DNA from: Pseudomonadales bacterium
Lineage (GTDB): Bacteria; Pseudomonadota; Gammaproteobacteria; Pseudomonadales; Ketobacteraceae
NCBI GenBank assembly: GCA_002708905.1
Contig: PAPM01000035.1
Location: 285,348-349,347, forward strand
Length of the DNA stretch: 64,000 nt
Reading direction: 5' to 3'
The stretch's first letter is position 1, and every line of letters starts with the position of its first letter. The translations under genes were made by a program, and so were the position numbers. Under the pieces are notes generated by a model. That model saw only the letters and a program-made list of their open reading frames with translations. It searched no databases and was not told the origin of the DNA. This document shows, in pieces, positions 53,955 to 63,898 of this stretch.

Positions 53955-54755
53955 ATGACAACAATTATGACAAGCCGGATGCTGGGTTACGTATTCTGGG
54001 TGGCTATGGCGTTCGGGATGGCCGGGACTGCCTGGGCAACCGAGACAGAAGGTGAAGGGCATCCCAGAGATCCGTGGGAAGGCTTCAATCGTGCCATGTT
54101 TGGCTTCAATGACACCCTGGATTTCTATGTGTTGAAGCCGGTCGCCAAGGGGTACGACAAAGCGATGCCGGATCCCTTGCAGGACGGTGTCAGTAATTTC
54201 TTCAACAATATCGGTGAGATCAGGACCATCTTCAACGGCTTGCTGCAATTCAAGTTCAAGCAGGCCGGTCTCGACACAACCCGGTTTCTGGTTAATACCA
54301 CGGTAGGTGTTTTCGGTTTCATTGATATCGGCTCCCGTATCGGCCTCGAACAACACGACGAGGATTTCGGGCAAACCCTGGGTTACTGGGGAGTGGGGTC
54401 CGGTCCCTATGTGGTGTTGCCCCTGTTGGGTCCCAATACGGTTCGTGACAGCATAGGTCTGATACCCGATGACTATATCTCTCCCTATCAGGCTGTAGAC
54501 CATGACTTGACCCGTTATAGCATTCGGGCCTTGCAGGTGGTGGACCTGCGTGCCGGCCTGCTGGAGGCAGAAAGCCTGATTGCCGGTGACCGCTACAGCT
54601 TCTTCCGGGATGCCTACCTGCAGCGCCGGGATTTTCTGGTGAATGACGGTCAGATGGCTGACGATTTTCTGGAAGATGATGATTTATTTGAAGATTTTGA
54701 TGATGAAGAGAGCTGGGATGAGGGCGCCCCTGAAGACAGCGAGGAGCCTCTCTAG
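53955..54755 (+). CDS. mlaA: MlaA (VacJ) family phospholipid transport protein without lipobox
   Basis: A 266-aa protein of the MlaA/VacJ family, which removes phospholipids from the outer leaflet. Signatures are DPWEGFNRAMFGFNDTLDFYVL, FFNNIGEIRTIFNGLLQFK, GQTLGYWGVGSGPYVVLPLLGP and RDSIG. MlaA is usually a lipoprotein; here the signal is an ordinary Sec one (MAFGMAGTAWA-TETE) with no Cys at the cleavage site. A strongly acidic C-terminal tail (about 233-266) is also present. Start ATG at 53955 is likely. The rest of the mla operon is not nearby. Confidence 0.9.
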   Translation: MTTIMTSRMLGYVFWVAMAFGMAGTAWATETEGEGHPRDPWEGFNRAMFGFNDTLDFYVLKPVAKGYDKAMPDPLQDGVSNFFNNIGEIRTIFNGLLQFKFKQAGLDTTRFLVNTTVGVFGFIDIGSRIGLEQHDEDFGQTLGYWGVGSGPYVVLPLLGPNTVRDSIGLIPDDYISPYQAVDHDLTRYSIRALQVVDLRAGLLEAESLIAGDRYSFFRDAYLQRRDFLVNDGQMADDFLEDDDLFEDFDDEESWDEGAPEDSEEPL

Positions 54756-54874
54756 TCCTGTGTGGGCCTAAACGCCAATCGGCTTGAGTACCAATCACCT
54801 AGACTTGTCCGGCCTGTTATTGGATTATTGTCAGATTCCCAACGGAAATAACAAAAACGATTAAGGGAAAGACT

Positions 54875-56425
54875 ATGAGAGTGAGAGGTTTTCTGGGCGC
54901 ACTGCCCACATTGATTCTGGCGTCCTCGGTGTGGGCCGTGCCACCGGAAGTAGTGGATCGCAGCTGGGCTGCCTCGGTCGAACTGACCGGTGAAGGTGAC
55001 CCCGACCGTGCGATTGCCCGCATGCATGAAATGGCGGATTTGAACCGGGCTGTGTTTGGCTCCATGCAGTTCCATCAGCAGACCCAAAGCTTCGTGGACC
55101 AGATGTGGGACAATCTTGAGTCCTTTAATCTGAGCCGTTTTTACGACATGTTGCCGGAACAGAGCGGTGAATGGCGTCAGTTAAGAGTTTATGGCGCCCG
55201 TAACGGCAATCATTACTCTGTTGGTCCCGATCCCAAAACAATCAGCCCAGATGGGGTGCCGGATACCCTGGGTGATGTATCTGTGCTCGTTCAGGCCAAG
55301 AAAATCGATGGCAATCTCGGTGAGCATTACCTGATGCGGGCTGCCATGGAGATGGCTGTCGGTGATATGCGTTGGCCTTCTGTGCAGGATGCTGCTGTAG
55401 AAACCTTCCGTGTGGTGGTGGACGGAGCACCCTCGTTCAAGAGCAGCAACAATCGCTCCATTGAGCAGCAATATCGGGACCAGGTGATTCGTATGAGTCC
55501 CCGACTCGGTTCTGAAGACGTAGACATTATCGCCCCGTTATGGGCGTCCTTCCCCGCAATGTGGGAGCTGTTGTCACGCATGGGCTCCATCGAAGATGTG
55601 GTCTATCACGATCTGAATAAACCCTATCGACAGTTGAATATCTCTTTTGTTATCGATCCAGACAGGATGAAAAAGTTTTACCCGAACATTGTCGACCATC
55701 TGCAGAGCATGAATCGTTTGTTCCGCGGCACGATTCGTTTAGAAGATGAAAGGGGAGAGCTGTTTACGGCGGAACTCGACAGCCTTTCAATGCGTGGCAG
55801 TTTCCAGGCATTTATCGCGGATGGGCGAATCCTGCCCGTAAAAGGCAATAAAGTTGTGTTGGACGCGCAACCCATTGCAGATAATAAACCCTGGAACTTT
55901 ACCGCTCATATGAACAGCACCATGAACATTCTTGGAGTGGTTACTCATATCGATAATGCCAAGGCCCGGGTTCAGTTTATGTCGACGGAAGACGGCGCCA
56001 AGCTGGTGGGTCAGCTCTCTGACGTGCCGGACGTGCGTGTACAGGGCAAAGCGCTCGGCATTATGCCAACTGCGATGATCGATGTGGTTATGCCGAAGGA
56101 CATTGATGAGATCATCGAAGAATTTATGGCCGTGGCCTGCAAGGGGAACGAGGGCAAAGGCATTTTAATGGGCGCCCAGTTTGAACAATCCAAAACGGGT
56201 GCCAGTTCGAAGGTGACGTTCAAAACGGCATTTGAGGGATTGGATAATTTCTTTGTCAGAATCGGCATGGGCATTGTCAACAACCGGGTGCTGCCGGACG
56301 AAGATGTATCAGAGGAAATCAATCGTCTGATCTTTGAAACCCAGGAAGCATTCGCATCGGATTTGAAGGAATTCGAAGTCGTAACCAGCAGCCGTAAGCT
56401 GGCGGCGAATTCGTTGGCGCAGTAA
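54875..56425 (+). CDS. Exported protein of unknown function, 516 aa
   Basis: A 516-aa protein with a Sec signal (FLGALPTLILASSVWA-VPPE). The mature part mixes helical and beta segments; motifs such as YSVGPDPKTISPDGVPDTLGD and VIDPDRMKKFYPNIVDHLQSM are seen, but no family is recognised. It follows mlaA by 119 bp on the same strand. A very strong terminator follows it. Confidence 0.6.
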   Translation: MRVRGFLGALPTLILASSVWAVPPEVVDRSWAASVELTGEGDPDRAIARMHEMADLNRAVFGSMQFHQQTQSFVDQMWDNLESFNLSRFYDMLPEQSGEWRQLRVYGARNGNHYSVGPDPKTISPDGVPDTLGDVSVLVQAKKIDGNLGEHYLMRAAMEMAVGDMRWPSVQDAAVETFRVVVDGAPSFKSSNNRSIEQQYRDQVIRMSPRLGSEDVDIIAPLWASFPAMWELLSRMGSIEDVVYHDLNKPYRQLNISFVIDPDRMKKFYPNIVDHLQSMNRLFRGTIRLEDERGELFTAELDSLSMRGSFQAFIADGRILPVKGNKVVLDAQPIADNKPWNFTAHMNSTMNILGVVTHIDNAKARVQFMSTEDGAKLVGQLSDVPDVRVQGKALGIMPTAMIDVVMPKDIDEIIEEFMAVACKGNEGKGILMGAQFEQSKTGASSKVTFKTAFEGLDNFFVRIGMGIVNNRVLPDEDVSEEINRLIFETQEAFASDLKEFEVVTSSRKLAANSLAQ

Positions 56426-56429
56426 TTCA

Positions 56430-56465
56430 AAAAAGAAAGGCCCGGATTTCCGGGCCTTTCTTTTT
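56430..56465. terminator. Bidirectional terminator with 16-bp stem
   Basis: AAAAAGAAAGGCCCGG (56430-56445), ATTT loop, perfect complement at 56450-56465. Separates the + strand exported-protein gene from the convergent PilZ gene. Confidence 0.95.
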
Positions 56466-56775
56466 AATTACAAATCTTCTTAATCACCACACCGAGCCTG
56501 AAAAAATGCAGGTCGGGGAGCGGGGTGACCCGCACCACTTCCACTACCGCATCCAGGGGGGAGAAGTCGGGGCCCTCTGAGGGGATGGTTACTCGTAAAC
56601 GATCACCAATCTCCAGTTTTTTCTCAGTTTCCAGCAGCATCCCGGCGCCACTTAGATTGCGACAGCGCCCTTCATAGCGCTCCTTTCCTTCCAACTTGGT
56701 GAAGGTGACCATAGTGTCCACCCTCATGCGGATAAAGCCGCGTTTCTCTTCGTAAGATCTTTCTGACAAAGCCAT
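56464..56775 (-). CDS. PilZ domain protein
   Basis: A 103-aa PilZ domain. The basic RXXXR motif is RGFIR near residue 12 and the (D/N)XSXXG motif is NLSGAGM. C-di-GMP binding is likely intact. Its minus-strand orientation and the 254-bp divergent region (with a 17-bp palindrome) put it opposite the hsbR-like gene, and both are candidates for shared control. Confidence 0.88.
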   Translation of the reverse strand: MALSERSYEEKRGFIRMRVDTMVTFTKLEGKERYEGRCRNLSGAGMLLETEKKLEIGDRLRVTIPSEGPDFSPLDAVVEVVRVTPLPDLHFFRLGVVIKKICN

Positions 56776-56883
56776 GCGTCCTCTCTCGCTATGTTCAGCC
56801 TTATTATTGTGTTTTTAGGGCATGTAGCTCATGCAAGTCCCGTTCAGTATATCAGAGCGTCCAGATATCGCTATCTTTTAGAC

Positions 56884-56900
56884 TGCTAAATTATTTAGCA
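56884..56900. promoter_or_regulatory. 17-bp palindrome between PilZ and hsbR-like genes
   Basis: TGCTAAATTATTTAGCA (centre T56892) is a perfect palindrome in the divergent gap, a candidate operator for either gene. Confidence 0.4.
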
Positions 56901-57029
56901 CTATTCGAGGCGTTGTTGTTGTGCCCCTGGTTGCAATGTAACAGCATTGAGAGTAATTTTTAATCTTACAAAAGGAATGTCGGACACTGTTTAAATGTCC
57001 CTAATGAGTAAGGGTTTAATTCCTAACGT

Positions 57030-58226
57030 ATGAAGTCCCCCCAAACACCGGGTAACGACGTAACCATCCTGTTGATCGATCAGTTGTCAGAACTGCAGGC
57101 GCACATTTCCGGTTGTTTGCGGGATGAGGGCTTTCATGTCCATATCGAAAGCGAATCTGAACCCGGTTTGCGTTTCTGGGCCGAACATCACCCGGAAGTG
57201 GTGATCTGCGATGTGGCCTCGCCTGATATTGACGGCCTTTCCATTCTTAGTGAAATCACTGCCAGCGAATACAGTACACAGGTAATCATGATCTCTGATG
57301 CAGGGGAGATGGATGACGTGGTCAAGGCGCTGCGCCTGGGGGCTACGGATTTTCTGTTAAAACCGATTTCAGATCCTGAGGTCCTGCTGCATGCGGTGAA
57401 GCGAGCCCTGGATGAGCACGGTTTGCAGGTTCAGAACAGTCATTATCGTGAGCAACTGGAGCAGACCAATCGCGAATTGAACAACAGTTTGCGTCTGTTG
57501 AAAGAAGACCAGGAAGCCGCCAGGGTAGTGCAGTTGAAAATGCTGCCGGAGCCAAAAAAACGCTATGGTGATATTGAGATTGAGTACCGGATTATTCCCT
57601 CTCTCTATTTAAGTGGGGATTTTGTGGATTATTTTAGCCTGGGGCAGGATCGCATAGGCTTTTATCTGGCGGATGTATCCGGTCATGGGGCTTCATCGGC
57701 ATTCGTAACGGTGCTACTTAAGACCATGGCAAATCGGGTTAAACAGCATTTCAGCAAAGACCAACCAGAGCCATTGCGGCCAGCGGAGATACTAAAACGG
57801 GCCAATGATGAATTATTGCCTCTTGGCCTGGGTAAGCACCTTGCGGTTTTCTGTGGCTACATCGATTATGCTTCCCGCAGACTGGTTTATTGCAGCGCAG
57901 CCCATTTCCCACCTCCCATACTGGTGACCAACGGTGGTGCACTTGCCCTGGAGGGCAGCGGTCTCCCGGTGGGGCTGTTTGAGGAGGTCGTCTATGAGAA
58001 TCAAGAGGTTAGCCTTGGAGACAGCTTCGATTTGGTCGTATTCTCGGATGGAATCCTGGAAGTGATGCCGCAACATTCGGTAGCAGAAAAAGAGCAATAC
58101 CTTATGGAAATAGTTTCCAAGGGGATTCATAATATAGGGCAGCTCCTAGATCACCTGGACTTACGCAGTAAAGACGCGGTTCCCGATGATATTGCGCTTA
58201 TGACGGTTTCTTGCTCACCAAGGTAG
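57030..58226 (+). CDS. hsbR: Response regulator with PP2C-type (SpoIIE/RsbU) phosphatase domain, HsbR-like
   Basis: A 398-aa protein. Receiver domain at about 12-130 with Asp61 in VVICDVASPDIDGLS and the conserved Lys in LLKPIS; a coiled coil (130-175); a PP2C-like SpoIIE phosphatase (about 185-395) with SGDFVDYFSL, GFYLADVSGHG and DDIALMTVS metal-binding regions. Architecture and next gene match Pseudomonas HsbR, which acts on the anti-sigma antagonist HsbA under HptB control. HptB itself is not in the window. Confidence 0.85.
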   Translation: MKSPQTPGNDVTILLIDQLSELQAHISGCLRDEGFHVHIESESEPGLRFWAEHHPEVVICDVASPDIDGLSILSEITASEYSTQVIMISDAGEMDDVVKALRLGATDFLLKPISDPEVLLHAVKRALDEHGLQVQNSHYREQLEQTNRELNNSLRLLKEDQEAARVVQLKMLPEPKKRYGDIEIEYRIIPSLYLSGDFVDYFSLGQDRIGFYLADVSGHGASSAFVTVLLKTMANRVKQHFSKDQPEPLRPAEILKRANDELLPLGLGKHLAVFCGYIDYASRRLVYCSAAHFPPPILVTNGGALALEGSGLPVGLFEEVVYENQEVSLGDSFDLVVFSDGILEVMPQHSVAEKEQYLMEIVSKGIHNIGQLLDHLDLRSKDAVPDDIALMTVSCSPR

Positions 58227-58289
58227 GGGGCAGGGTAGACTTATATTTTGGCCCGTGGATGCGGGTACAGCAGGGCAGTTAGTAGATCC

Positions 58290-58847
58290 ATGGCTGAATC
58301 CAACACCGGAAAAGCACTGTACGCGGTTCATCAGGGTACCTATGTGTTGAAGCTCATTGGTGAAATCCGGGTGCCAATCTGTGCCACCCTCGACAGCTTC
58401 ATAGAAGGCATGTTTCGGGACCCACAACTAAATTCCGTTCTCATTGATCTCAGCAAGACCCAGATTATTGACAGTACTGCACTGGGGTTATTAGCTAAAA
58501 TAGCCATCCAGACCCGTAAACGTTTTCGGCGTAAACCACTTATCATTAGTACTGAGCCTGATGTCACCCGCATTCTCGATACCATGGGTTTTGAGAAGGT
58601 TTTCAATATCGTCCATGAAGAACCGGTGAAAAGTCCTTCCATGACAGAAATGCCCAACGTGCCGTGTGACGAGCGTAATGCCTTTGAGAAAGTGTTGGAG
58701 GCCCACCGTGTCCTGATGGATATGAACGAGCGCAACCATGAAACGTTTAAAGACGTGGTGGCGGCTCTGGAAAAACCGATGGATGATGGGGTGTCACCGG
58801 ATTCCAAATTCTGTTGTGGTGACACCAAGTTTCATCGTTTCAATTAA
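58290..58847 (+). CDS. hsbA: STAS-domain anti-sigma factor antagonist, HsbA-like
   Basis: A 185-aa protein with an N-terminal STAS domain. The phosphorylatable Ser is Ser62 in QIIDSTALGLLAKI. The C-terminal 70 residues go beyond the usual STAS. An ATG at 58290 is favoured over an upstream codon that would add 14 residues not of the family. 63 bp after hsbR, so the two are a functional pair: the phosphatase would dephosphorylate this protein, which then binds an anti-sigma factor or diguanylate cyclase. Confidence 0.82.
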   Translation: MAESNTGKALYAVHQGTYVLKLIGEIRVPICATLDSFIEGMFRDPQLNSVLIDLSKTQIIDSTALGLLAKIAIQTRKRFRRKPLIISTEPDVTRILDTMGFEKVFNIVHEEPVKSPSMTEMPNVPCDERNAFEKVLEAHRVLMDMNERNHETFKDVVAALEKPMDDGVSPDSKFCCGDTKFHRFN

Positions 58848-58851
58848 TTGT

Positions 58852-59808
58852 TTAACCTGCAGATTCCCGGCGTAACAAGTCTTCCAGTTTTACCTGATCT
58901 TTGGCAAAGTTGCGGATGCCTTCCGCAAGTTTCTCTGTTGCCATTGCGTCTTCATTCATAAACCAGCGAAAAGTTTTTTCAGTAAGCGAAATTTTTTCTT
59001 CGGCTTTGGTTGTTGTCTCCGGGCTTAACTTGCGCTCCAGTGAACCGTTGGAAGCTTCCAGTTCGCCCATTAGCTGCGGGCTGATAGTGAGGCGATCGCA
59101 ACCGGCAAGCTGTTCGATTTCGCCAGTGTTGCGGAAACTGGCGCCCATGACGATAGTTTGGTAGTCGTGGTGTTTATAATACTGATAGATTCGGCTAACA
59201 GACTGCACGCCGGGATCTTCCTGCGGACTGTATTCTTTTTTCTCGGTGTTGGCCTTGTACCAATCCAGAATTCGTCCCACGAACGGCGATATCAACGTGG
59301 CTCCCGCTTCAGCACAGGCAACCGCTTGGTGAAAACTGAAGAGCAGGGTGAGATTGCACTCAATACCCTCCAGCTCCAGTTGCTTGGCAGCCTGGATTCC
59401 TTCCCATGTGGAGGCGATTTTTATGAGAATCCGCTCCCGCCCGATGCCCAGCGTCTCATAAAGGCGGATAATGCGGCGCGCAGTGCTGATGGTCGCCGCT
59501 GTATCGAAAGACAGCCGGGCATCCACTTCGGTCGATATTTTGCCGGGAATGATGTTGAGGATCTCCCGGCCGATATTCACCGCAAGATGCTCACTTGCCA
59601 GCGCGATTCTTTGGTCTTGATGAGCGTCTTTTGTATCTGCCAGGCTTTTCTCCAGCAAGGGGCGATATTCTTCGATGGCAGCCGCTTTCAACAGCAGGGA
59701 TGGGTTGGTGGTGGCATCGATGGGCTGATAACGGCGAATGGCTTCGATGTCGCCGGTGTCCGCTACCACAGTGGTCATGTTTTTCAGTTGTTCCAGTTTG
59801 TTGGTCAT
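58852..59808 (-). CDS. tal: Transaldolase
   Basis: A 318-aa transaldolase of the non-oxidative pentose phosphate pathway (TalB type). [15 protein letters not shown], the catalytic Lys in [13 protein letters not shown] and [17 protein letters not shown] are diagnostic. The ATG that begins [20 protein letters not shown] is the family start; 16 upstream codons are ignored. The stop is only 4 bp from hsbA, convergent. The dusA gene is just upstream. Confidence 0.95.
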   Translation of the reverse strand: MTNKLEQLKNMTTVVADTGDIEAIRRYQPIDATTNPSLLLKAAAIEEYRPLLEKSLADTKDAHQDQRIALASEHLAVNIGREILNIIPGKISTEVDARLSFDTAATISTARRIIRLYETLGIGRERILIKIASTWEGIQAAKQLELEGIECNLTLLFSFHQAVACAEAGATLISPFVGRILDWYKANTEKKEYSPQEDPGVQSVSRIYQYYKHHDYQTIVMGASFRNTGEIEQLAGCDRLTISPQLMGELEASNGSLERKLSPETTTKAEEKISLTEKTFRWFMNEDAMATEKLAEGIRNFAKDQVKLEDLLRRESAG

Positions 59809-59864
59809 AAGACTGCCTTGCACTTGAAACGGTTTATTCGAAGGTTTCCCTATCATATTGTAAA

Positions 59865-60854
59865 TCAGGCATATGACAAATCCGGGAGCAGGGCGGCCGC
59901 TGCTTTTATCACTTCCACTCCGGAACCGGATTTATAGGCGTTCTCGCTCAGATAGCGTCGCCACTGGCGGGCACCCGGGCGATTCTGAAACAGGCCGACA
60001 ATATGACGGGATATGTATTTCAGTTGCGCCCCTTCCTGCAAACGTTGCTCCACGTACTGATAAATCTGCTCCAGAAGCTCGGCATCGGAGATGACGGGAC
60101 GCTCCGCCTGGTAGATGCGTTGATCCACTTCTTTCAACAGGTAAGGGCTTTGATACGCTGCTCGTCCCATCATCACGCCGTCCACTTGCTGCAGGTGTTG
60201 CAGAGTTTCGGCCAGCGAGGTAATACCACCATTGATGATGATTTCCAGTTGCGGAAACTCCTTTTTCAGCAAGTACACCCGTTCGTAGTTAAGTGGGGGA
60301 ATATCCCTGTTTTCCTTGGGGCTGAGTCCATCCAGCCAGGCCTTGCGGGCATGCACGATAAAGGTTTCCACGCCGCTCTCTGCTACGGTGGAAACGAAGC
60401 GTTGCAGGTCGGCGTAGTCATCCTGCTGGTCGATGCCGATTCGACACTTCACGGTCACTGGAATGGAGACGGCTCCCAGCATGGCTTTGGTGCATTCGGC
60501 CACCAGTTGTGGGTCTGCCATCAGGCAGGCGCCGAATTGTCCGGACTGTACCCGATCACTGGGGCAGCCAACGTTCAGGTTCACCTCATCATAGCCGTAC
60601 TCTTCAGCCAGCTTTGTACTCTGTGCCAGGTGTTCCGGGTTGCTGCCGCCCAACTGCAGGGCGATAGGATGTTCCGCCTGCTGGTAGCGTAGATGCCGAT
60701 CCACATCACCATAGATCAGGGCACCGGTGGTCACCATCTCGGTATAAAGGACAGCTTTTTGCGTCAACAATCGATGAAACCCACGGCAATAGGAGTCAGT
60801 CCAATCCAACATGGGCGCGATGCAAAAGCGTCTGTCTATGGTTTTGTCTGTCAT
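59865..60854 (-). CDS. dusA: tRNA-dihydrouridine synthase A
   Basis: A 329-aa FMN enzyme reducing uridines in the tRNA D-loop. The N-terminal [20 protein letters not shown] and [21 protein letters not shown] (with the catalytic Cys) are DusA-specific. Operon with tal, 56 bp apart. Start ATG at 60854 fits the family. Confidence 0.96.
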   Translation of the reverse strand: MTDKTIDRRFCIAPMLDWTDSYCRGFHRLLTQKAVLYTEMVTTGALIYGDVDRHLRYQQAEHPIALQLGGSNPEHLAQSTKLAEEYGYDEVNLNVGCPSDRVQSGQFGACLMADPQLVAECTKAMLGAVSIPVTVKCRIGIDQQDDYADLQRFVSTVAESGVETFIVHARKAWLDGLSPKENRDIPPLNYERVYLLKKEFPQLEIIINGGITSLAETLQHLQQVDGVMMGRAAYQSPYLLKEVDQRIYQAERPVISDAELLEQIYQYVEQRLQEGAQLKYISRHIVGLFQNRPGARQWRRYLSENAYKSGSGVEVIKAAAALLPDLSYA

Positions 60855-60950
60855 TTCAATAAGATAGTTGATCTACTGGAGCAGCCATTTGGGCAAAGGG
60901 CAGAGATTATACCACTTAAGTCAGCTCTTTTTACCCTGGTGTTGAGTGGC

Positions 60951-60956
60951 TATAAT
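60951..60956 (+). promoter_or_regulatory. gltX promoter -10 element
   Basis: TATAAT, weak -35 (TTTTTA at 60928-60933). Transcription would start near 60963, so the start codon must be downstream, supporting the ATG at 60991. Confidence 0.5.
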
Positions 60957-60990
60957 GGCGCCCCTGAACCCCGATAACAGGATACCTCGA

Positions 60991-62478
60991 ATGTCAGTAA
61001 GAACCCGAGTTGCACCGTCTCCCACCGGCGATCCCCATGTAGGCACAGCCTATATCGCGCTCTTTAATATGGTGTTTGCCCACAAATTGGGAGGCAAGTT
61101 TATCCTACGCATTGAGGATACTGACCAGATTCGTAGTACACCTGAATCGGAAGCCATGATTCTGGATTCCCTGCGCTGGTTGGGCTTGAACTGGGATGAA
61201 GGCCCGGATGTCGGCGGGGAGTACGGCCCCTATCGTCAAAGCGAACGCTCTCAAATCTATAAACAGTATGCGGATCAATTGCTGGCAAGTGGGCATGCCT
61301 TTATCTGTTACCGCACGCCGGAAGAGTTAGATCAGCTGCGCGAGGCCCGCAAAGCGGAGGGCAAACACACTGCCCTAAAACCTTCTGATCTCATGTTACC
61401 CGCCGACGAAGTCGAAAAACGTCAAGCCGCCGGTGCACCTTATGTGATCCGTATGATGGTGCCGGAAGGCGACGGCAAGTGCGAAATCCAGGATCTGTTG
61501 CGCGGCGCCATTGAGCTGGATTGGGGCCAGGTGGATGCGCAGATACTGATGAAGAGCGATGGTATGCCCACTTATCATTTGGCGAATGTGGTGGACGATC
61601 ACCTGATGGCGATCACCCACGTTATTCGGGGGGAAGAATGGATCAACTCCGCGCCGAAACATAAGTTGCTCTATGAGTATTTCGGCTGGGAAATGCCGGT
61701 GCTTTGCCACATGCCATTGCTGCGTAATCCGGATAAAAGCAAGCTCAGCAAGCGCAAAAATCCCACCAGTATCAACTACTACAAGCGCATGGGATTTCTG
61801 CCGGAAGCCGTGGTGAACTATCTTGGCCGCATGGGCTGGTCCATGCCGGATGAAAGCGAGAAGTTTACGCTGCAACAAATGATCGAGAATTTTGATATTC
61901 AGCGCGTATCTCTGGGTGGTCCTGTGTTCGACACTACCAAGCTGAGCTGGCTCAACGGCCTTTGGATCCGAGAATCGTGCACTCCGGAACAGTTGGCGCA
62001 AAAGCTGAAAGAGTGGGCATTCAATGAAGATTACCTCATGCCTATTCTGCCCCTGATCCAGACTCGCCTGGAAGTGCTCTCTGATATTGTTAAACTGGCT
62101 GATTTTTTCGTGGCTGGACAGCTGTCTATTACTGCGGATCAGTTCGAGTTCCCGAAACTGGAATCCGTCCAGGTCCGAAAGATTCTGCAATACAGTCTAT
62201 GGCAATTTGAGGCTGCCCGGCATTGGGATCGGGATACCATCAGCCAGACACTGAGTGGGTTGTCACAGTTTATGGAGCTGAAAATGAAGGATTTCATGAT
62301 GCCCCTGTTCGTGGCCATCTCAGGCCGGGCGGCAGCCCCTTCCATTATGGATGCGATGGTCATCCTGGGCTCGGATATGACCCGTGCACGTCTACGCCAT
62401 GCCCTTGATTTGCTGGGTGGGCCCAGCAAAAAAGAGGCAAAAGCCTGGGAAAAGGAGTTTAGAAACATCGATTTATAA
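60991..62478 (+). CDS. gltX: Glutamyl-tRNA synthetase
   Basis: A 495-aa class I synthetase. The HIGH-type motif is [18 protein letters not shown], the KMSKS-type motif is [12 protein letters not shown]. The ATG 45 bases downstream of an in-frame ATG is the family start; its -10 element at 60951 rules out the upstream one. CAGGA is the ribosome site. The tRNA-Glu it charges is encoded 216 bp downstream, after its own strong promoter. Length is typical. Confidence 0.97.
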   Translation: MSVRTRVAPSPTGDPHVGTAYIALFNMVFAHKLGGKFILRIEDTDQIRSTPESEAMILDSLRWLGLNWDEGPDVGGEYGPYRQSERSQIYKQYADQLLASGHAFICYRTPEELDQLREARKAEGKHTALKPSDLMLPADEVEKRQAAGAPYVIRMMVPEGDGKCEIQDLLRGAIELDWGQVDAQILMKSDGMPTYHLANVVDDHLMAITHVIRGEEWINSAPKHKLLYEYFGWEMPVLCHMPLLRNPDKSKLSKRKNPTSINYYKRMGFLPEAVVNYLGRMGWSMPDESEKFTLQQMIENFDIQRVSLGGPVFDTTKLSWLNGLWIRESCTPEQLAQKLKEWAFNEDYLMPILPLIQTRLEVLSDIVKLADFFVAGQLSITADQFEFPKLESVQVRKILQYSLWQFEAARHWDRDTISQTLSGLSQFMELKMKDFMMPLFVAISGRAAAPSIMDAMVILGSDMTRARLRHALDLLGGPSKKEAKAWEKEFRNIDL

Positions 62479-62494
62479 AATCGGTCAAAAACTG

Positions 62495-62523
62495 TTGACA
62501 GGTCTGCGGATCGTCCTTAGAAT
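62495..62523 (+). promoter_or_regulatory. Consensus tRNA-operon promoter
   Basis: TTGACA (62495-62500), 17-bp spacer, TAGAAT (62518-62523), followed by a GC-rich discriminator (TCGCAGCC). Drives the tRNA-Ala and tRNA-Glu genes. Confidence 0.9.
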
Positions 62524-62593
62524 TCGCAGCCTCTTCAGGTGATTCTCTGGAACGAAGCAAATTCAGCTTCAAAATCAGATGGTTATCGGAAAC

Positions 62594-62669
<76 letters not shown>

Positions 62670-62693
62670 AATTTCGACGCAGTTCCACGTTGC

Positions 62694-62769
62694 GTCCCCT
62701 TCGTCTAGTGGCCTAGGACACCGCCCTTTCACGGCGGTAACAGGGGTTCGAGTCCCCTAGGGGACGCCA
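62694..62769 (+). tRNA. tRNA-Glu (anticodon TTC)
   Basis: Acceptor GTCCCCT pairs with AGGGGAC; anticodon stem CCGCC/GGCGG with loop CTTTCAC (anticodon TTC); T-loop GGTTCGAGTCC; CCA encoded. Cotranscribed with tRNA-Ala, 24 bp apart. Confidence 0.96.
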
Positions 62770-62841
62770 TCTTTTCTCCTCCCGTCATCTTATTTAACGC
62801 TCCGCTGTCTATATATTCATACAGTTGTCATGGAGCGACCA

Positions 62842-63195
62842 ATGGAAGTCATCAAGACCCTCAGACCCGGCGATAGTGGTACCAAGAAGTTGACCGAGCG
62901 CTACGGTGATCGTTTGGTGTGTGTGCGTTATCGAAAGGATGAAGCCAAAAAAAGGCGTTACACCACCATAGAGCTTATCGTGGACGAAGGGCCTGTAGAT
63001 CAAAATAAGCTGTATCGACTGTCCCCTGAAGAACGCTCGTTGTCTGTTGGCGTGTATATCGCCAAAGGGGATCTAGCCACCAGAAAACTGGTGATAGAGG
63101 CCGGCGGGGTATACGACCGGTTAGCCGATTTGTGGCGGCTCCCGCTGGGGAAGGTCGTCAAGATGGGGATGGTTGAGCGACTCAGGCAGGGGTGA
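62842..63195 (+). CDS. Conserved protein of unknown function
   Basis: A 117-aa basic protein (MEVIKTLRPGDSGTKKLTER, then RLVCVRYRKDEAKKRRYTTI and ELIVDEG). I have a vague memory of similar proteins in pseudomonads, also near mobile DNA, but cannot name a family. GGAG (62832-62835) is six bases from the ATG at 62842, preferred over the ATG at 62830. The C-terminal WRLPLGKVVKMGMVERL may be a DNA-contact helix (guess). Confidence 0.6.
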   Translation: MEVIKTLRPGDSGTKKLTERYGDRLVCVRYRKDEAKKRRYTTIELIVDEGPVDQNKLYRLSPEERSLSVGVYIAKGDLATRKLVIEAGGVYDRLADLWRLPLGKVVKMGMVERLRQG

Positions 63196-63285
63196 GCGCT
63201 CAGAAAGTGGTCAAAAGTGGTAATATTCACTTTTTTCTGGAAAGTTTCATTTTTACAATGGGTCAACAATAAGGCAATTTCTTAC

Positions 63286-63331
63286 GCTCAGGCATGACGG
63301 GTGGGGCGGTAGCGTGCCTGAAGGCCTGAGC
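63286..63331. other. Inverted repeat in the intergenic region before the last gene
   Basis: GCTCAGGC (63286-63293) pairs with GCCTGAGC (63324-63331); an alternative right arm TGCCTG (63315-63320) can also pair with CAGGCA. The rest of the 63196-63460 gap shows no gene, only a 7-bp repeat TTCCCAG/CTGGGAA (63364-63370, 63440-63446). Confidence 0.3.
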
Positions 63332-63459
63332 ACAATCTTGCTGCACATCCCTTCATATATTTATTCCCAGTAAACGACAGGTAGATCTGAATTTATCCTA
63401 GATCTGGAAATTTGCCTCGGTTTGGTAAGTTGGGTATTTCTGGGAAGGGATACATTAAG

Positions 63460-63469
63460 TGTTATACGA
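63460..63469 (+). repeat. Left arm of the inverted repeat flanking the last ORF (attC/attI-like core)
   Basis: TGTTATACGA is the exact reverse complement of 63899-63908. GTTATAC (63461-63467) is close to the integron core site GTTRRRY. Confidence 0.4.
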
Positions 63470-63476
63470 AGGTCAG

Positions 63477-63896
63477 ATGAAAGCAGAACTATTCGGCTAC
63501 GTGCTTGAAATTGACGAGAACAAAACAAGAGAAACGTACCAGAATATCCAATCTGGTGGTTGTGTTGAGTGTGGGTGTGCATATTGTAAAAATTATCAGG
63601 AGTCGATACCTGATTCCTTTCCGACGGAAATATTAGATTTCTTCAATAAGTCCGGAATAGATATTTATAAGGATGCTGAAGTTTACCACTACACGGATTT
63701 ACATGATGGCGTTTTAAATTATGGAGGTGAGTATTATCTGTGCGGCAAGGTTATTACTCATCCCAAAAATGAACCTAAACTAAATAACAATTTCACGTTT
63801 GTTTTTACTGATCCAAGCCCGCTTATCCCTGATGCATTCAAAAATACGGGCTCAATTTGCTTTTCGTTTAGTGGTGACATTAAATGGGTTCTATAA
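63477..63896 (+). CDS. Small hypothetical protein, low GC, candidate integron cassette gene
   Basis: A 139-aa protein (MKAELFGYVLEIDENKTRET...) with a Cys-rich segment GGCVECGCAYCKN and further single Cys residues; a zinc or disulfide site is possible. No family recognised. GAAGG (63468-63472) precedes the ATG by four bases; a GTG at 63459 is also in frame but lies inside the inverted repeat. Its A+T-richness differs from neighbours. The 10-bp inverted repeat on both sides and the near-immediate start after the core site resemble integron cassette design; no integrase gene is in view. Confidence 0.5.
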   Translation: MKAELFGYVLEIDENKTRETYQNIQSGGCVECGCAYCKNYQESIPDSFPTEILDFFNKSGIDIYKDAEVYHYTDLHDGVLNYGGEYYLCGKVITHPKNEPKLNNNFTFVFTDPSPLIPDAFKNTGSICFSFSGDIKWVL

Positions 63897-63898
63897 AA

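Noticed and set aside
63364..63446. TTCCCAG...CTGGGAA repeat before the last ORF as a full attC site
   Set aside because: No GTATAAC R'' partner is upstream of GTTATAC at 63461, so a complete attC cannot be drawn; it may be an attI-like region or chance.
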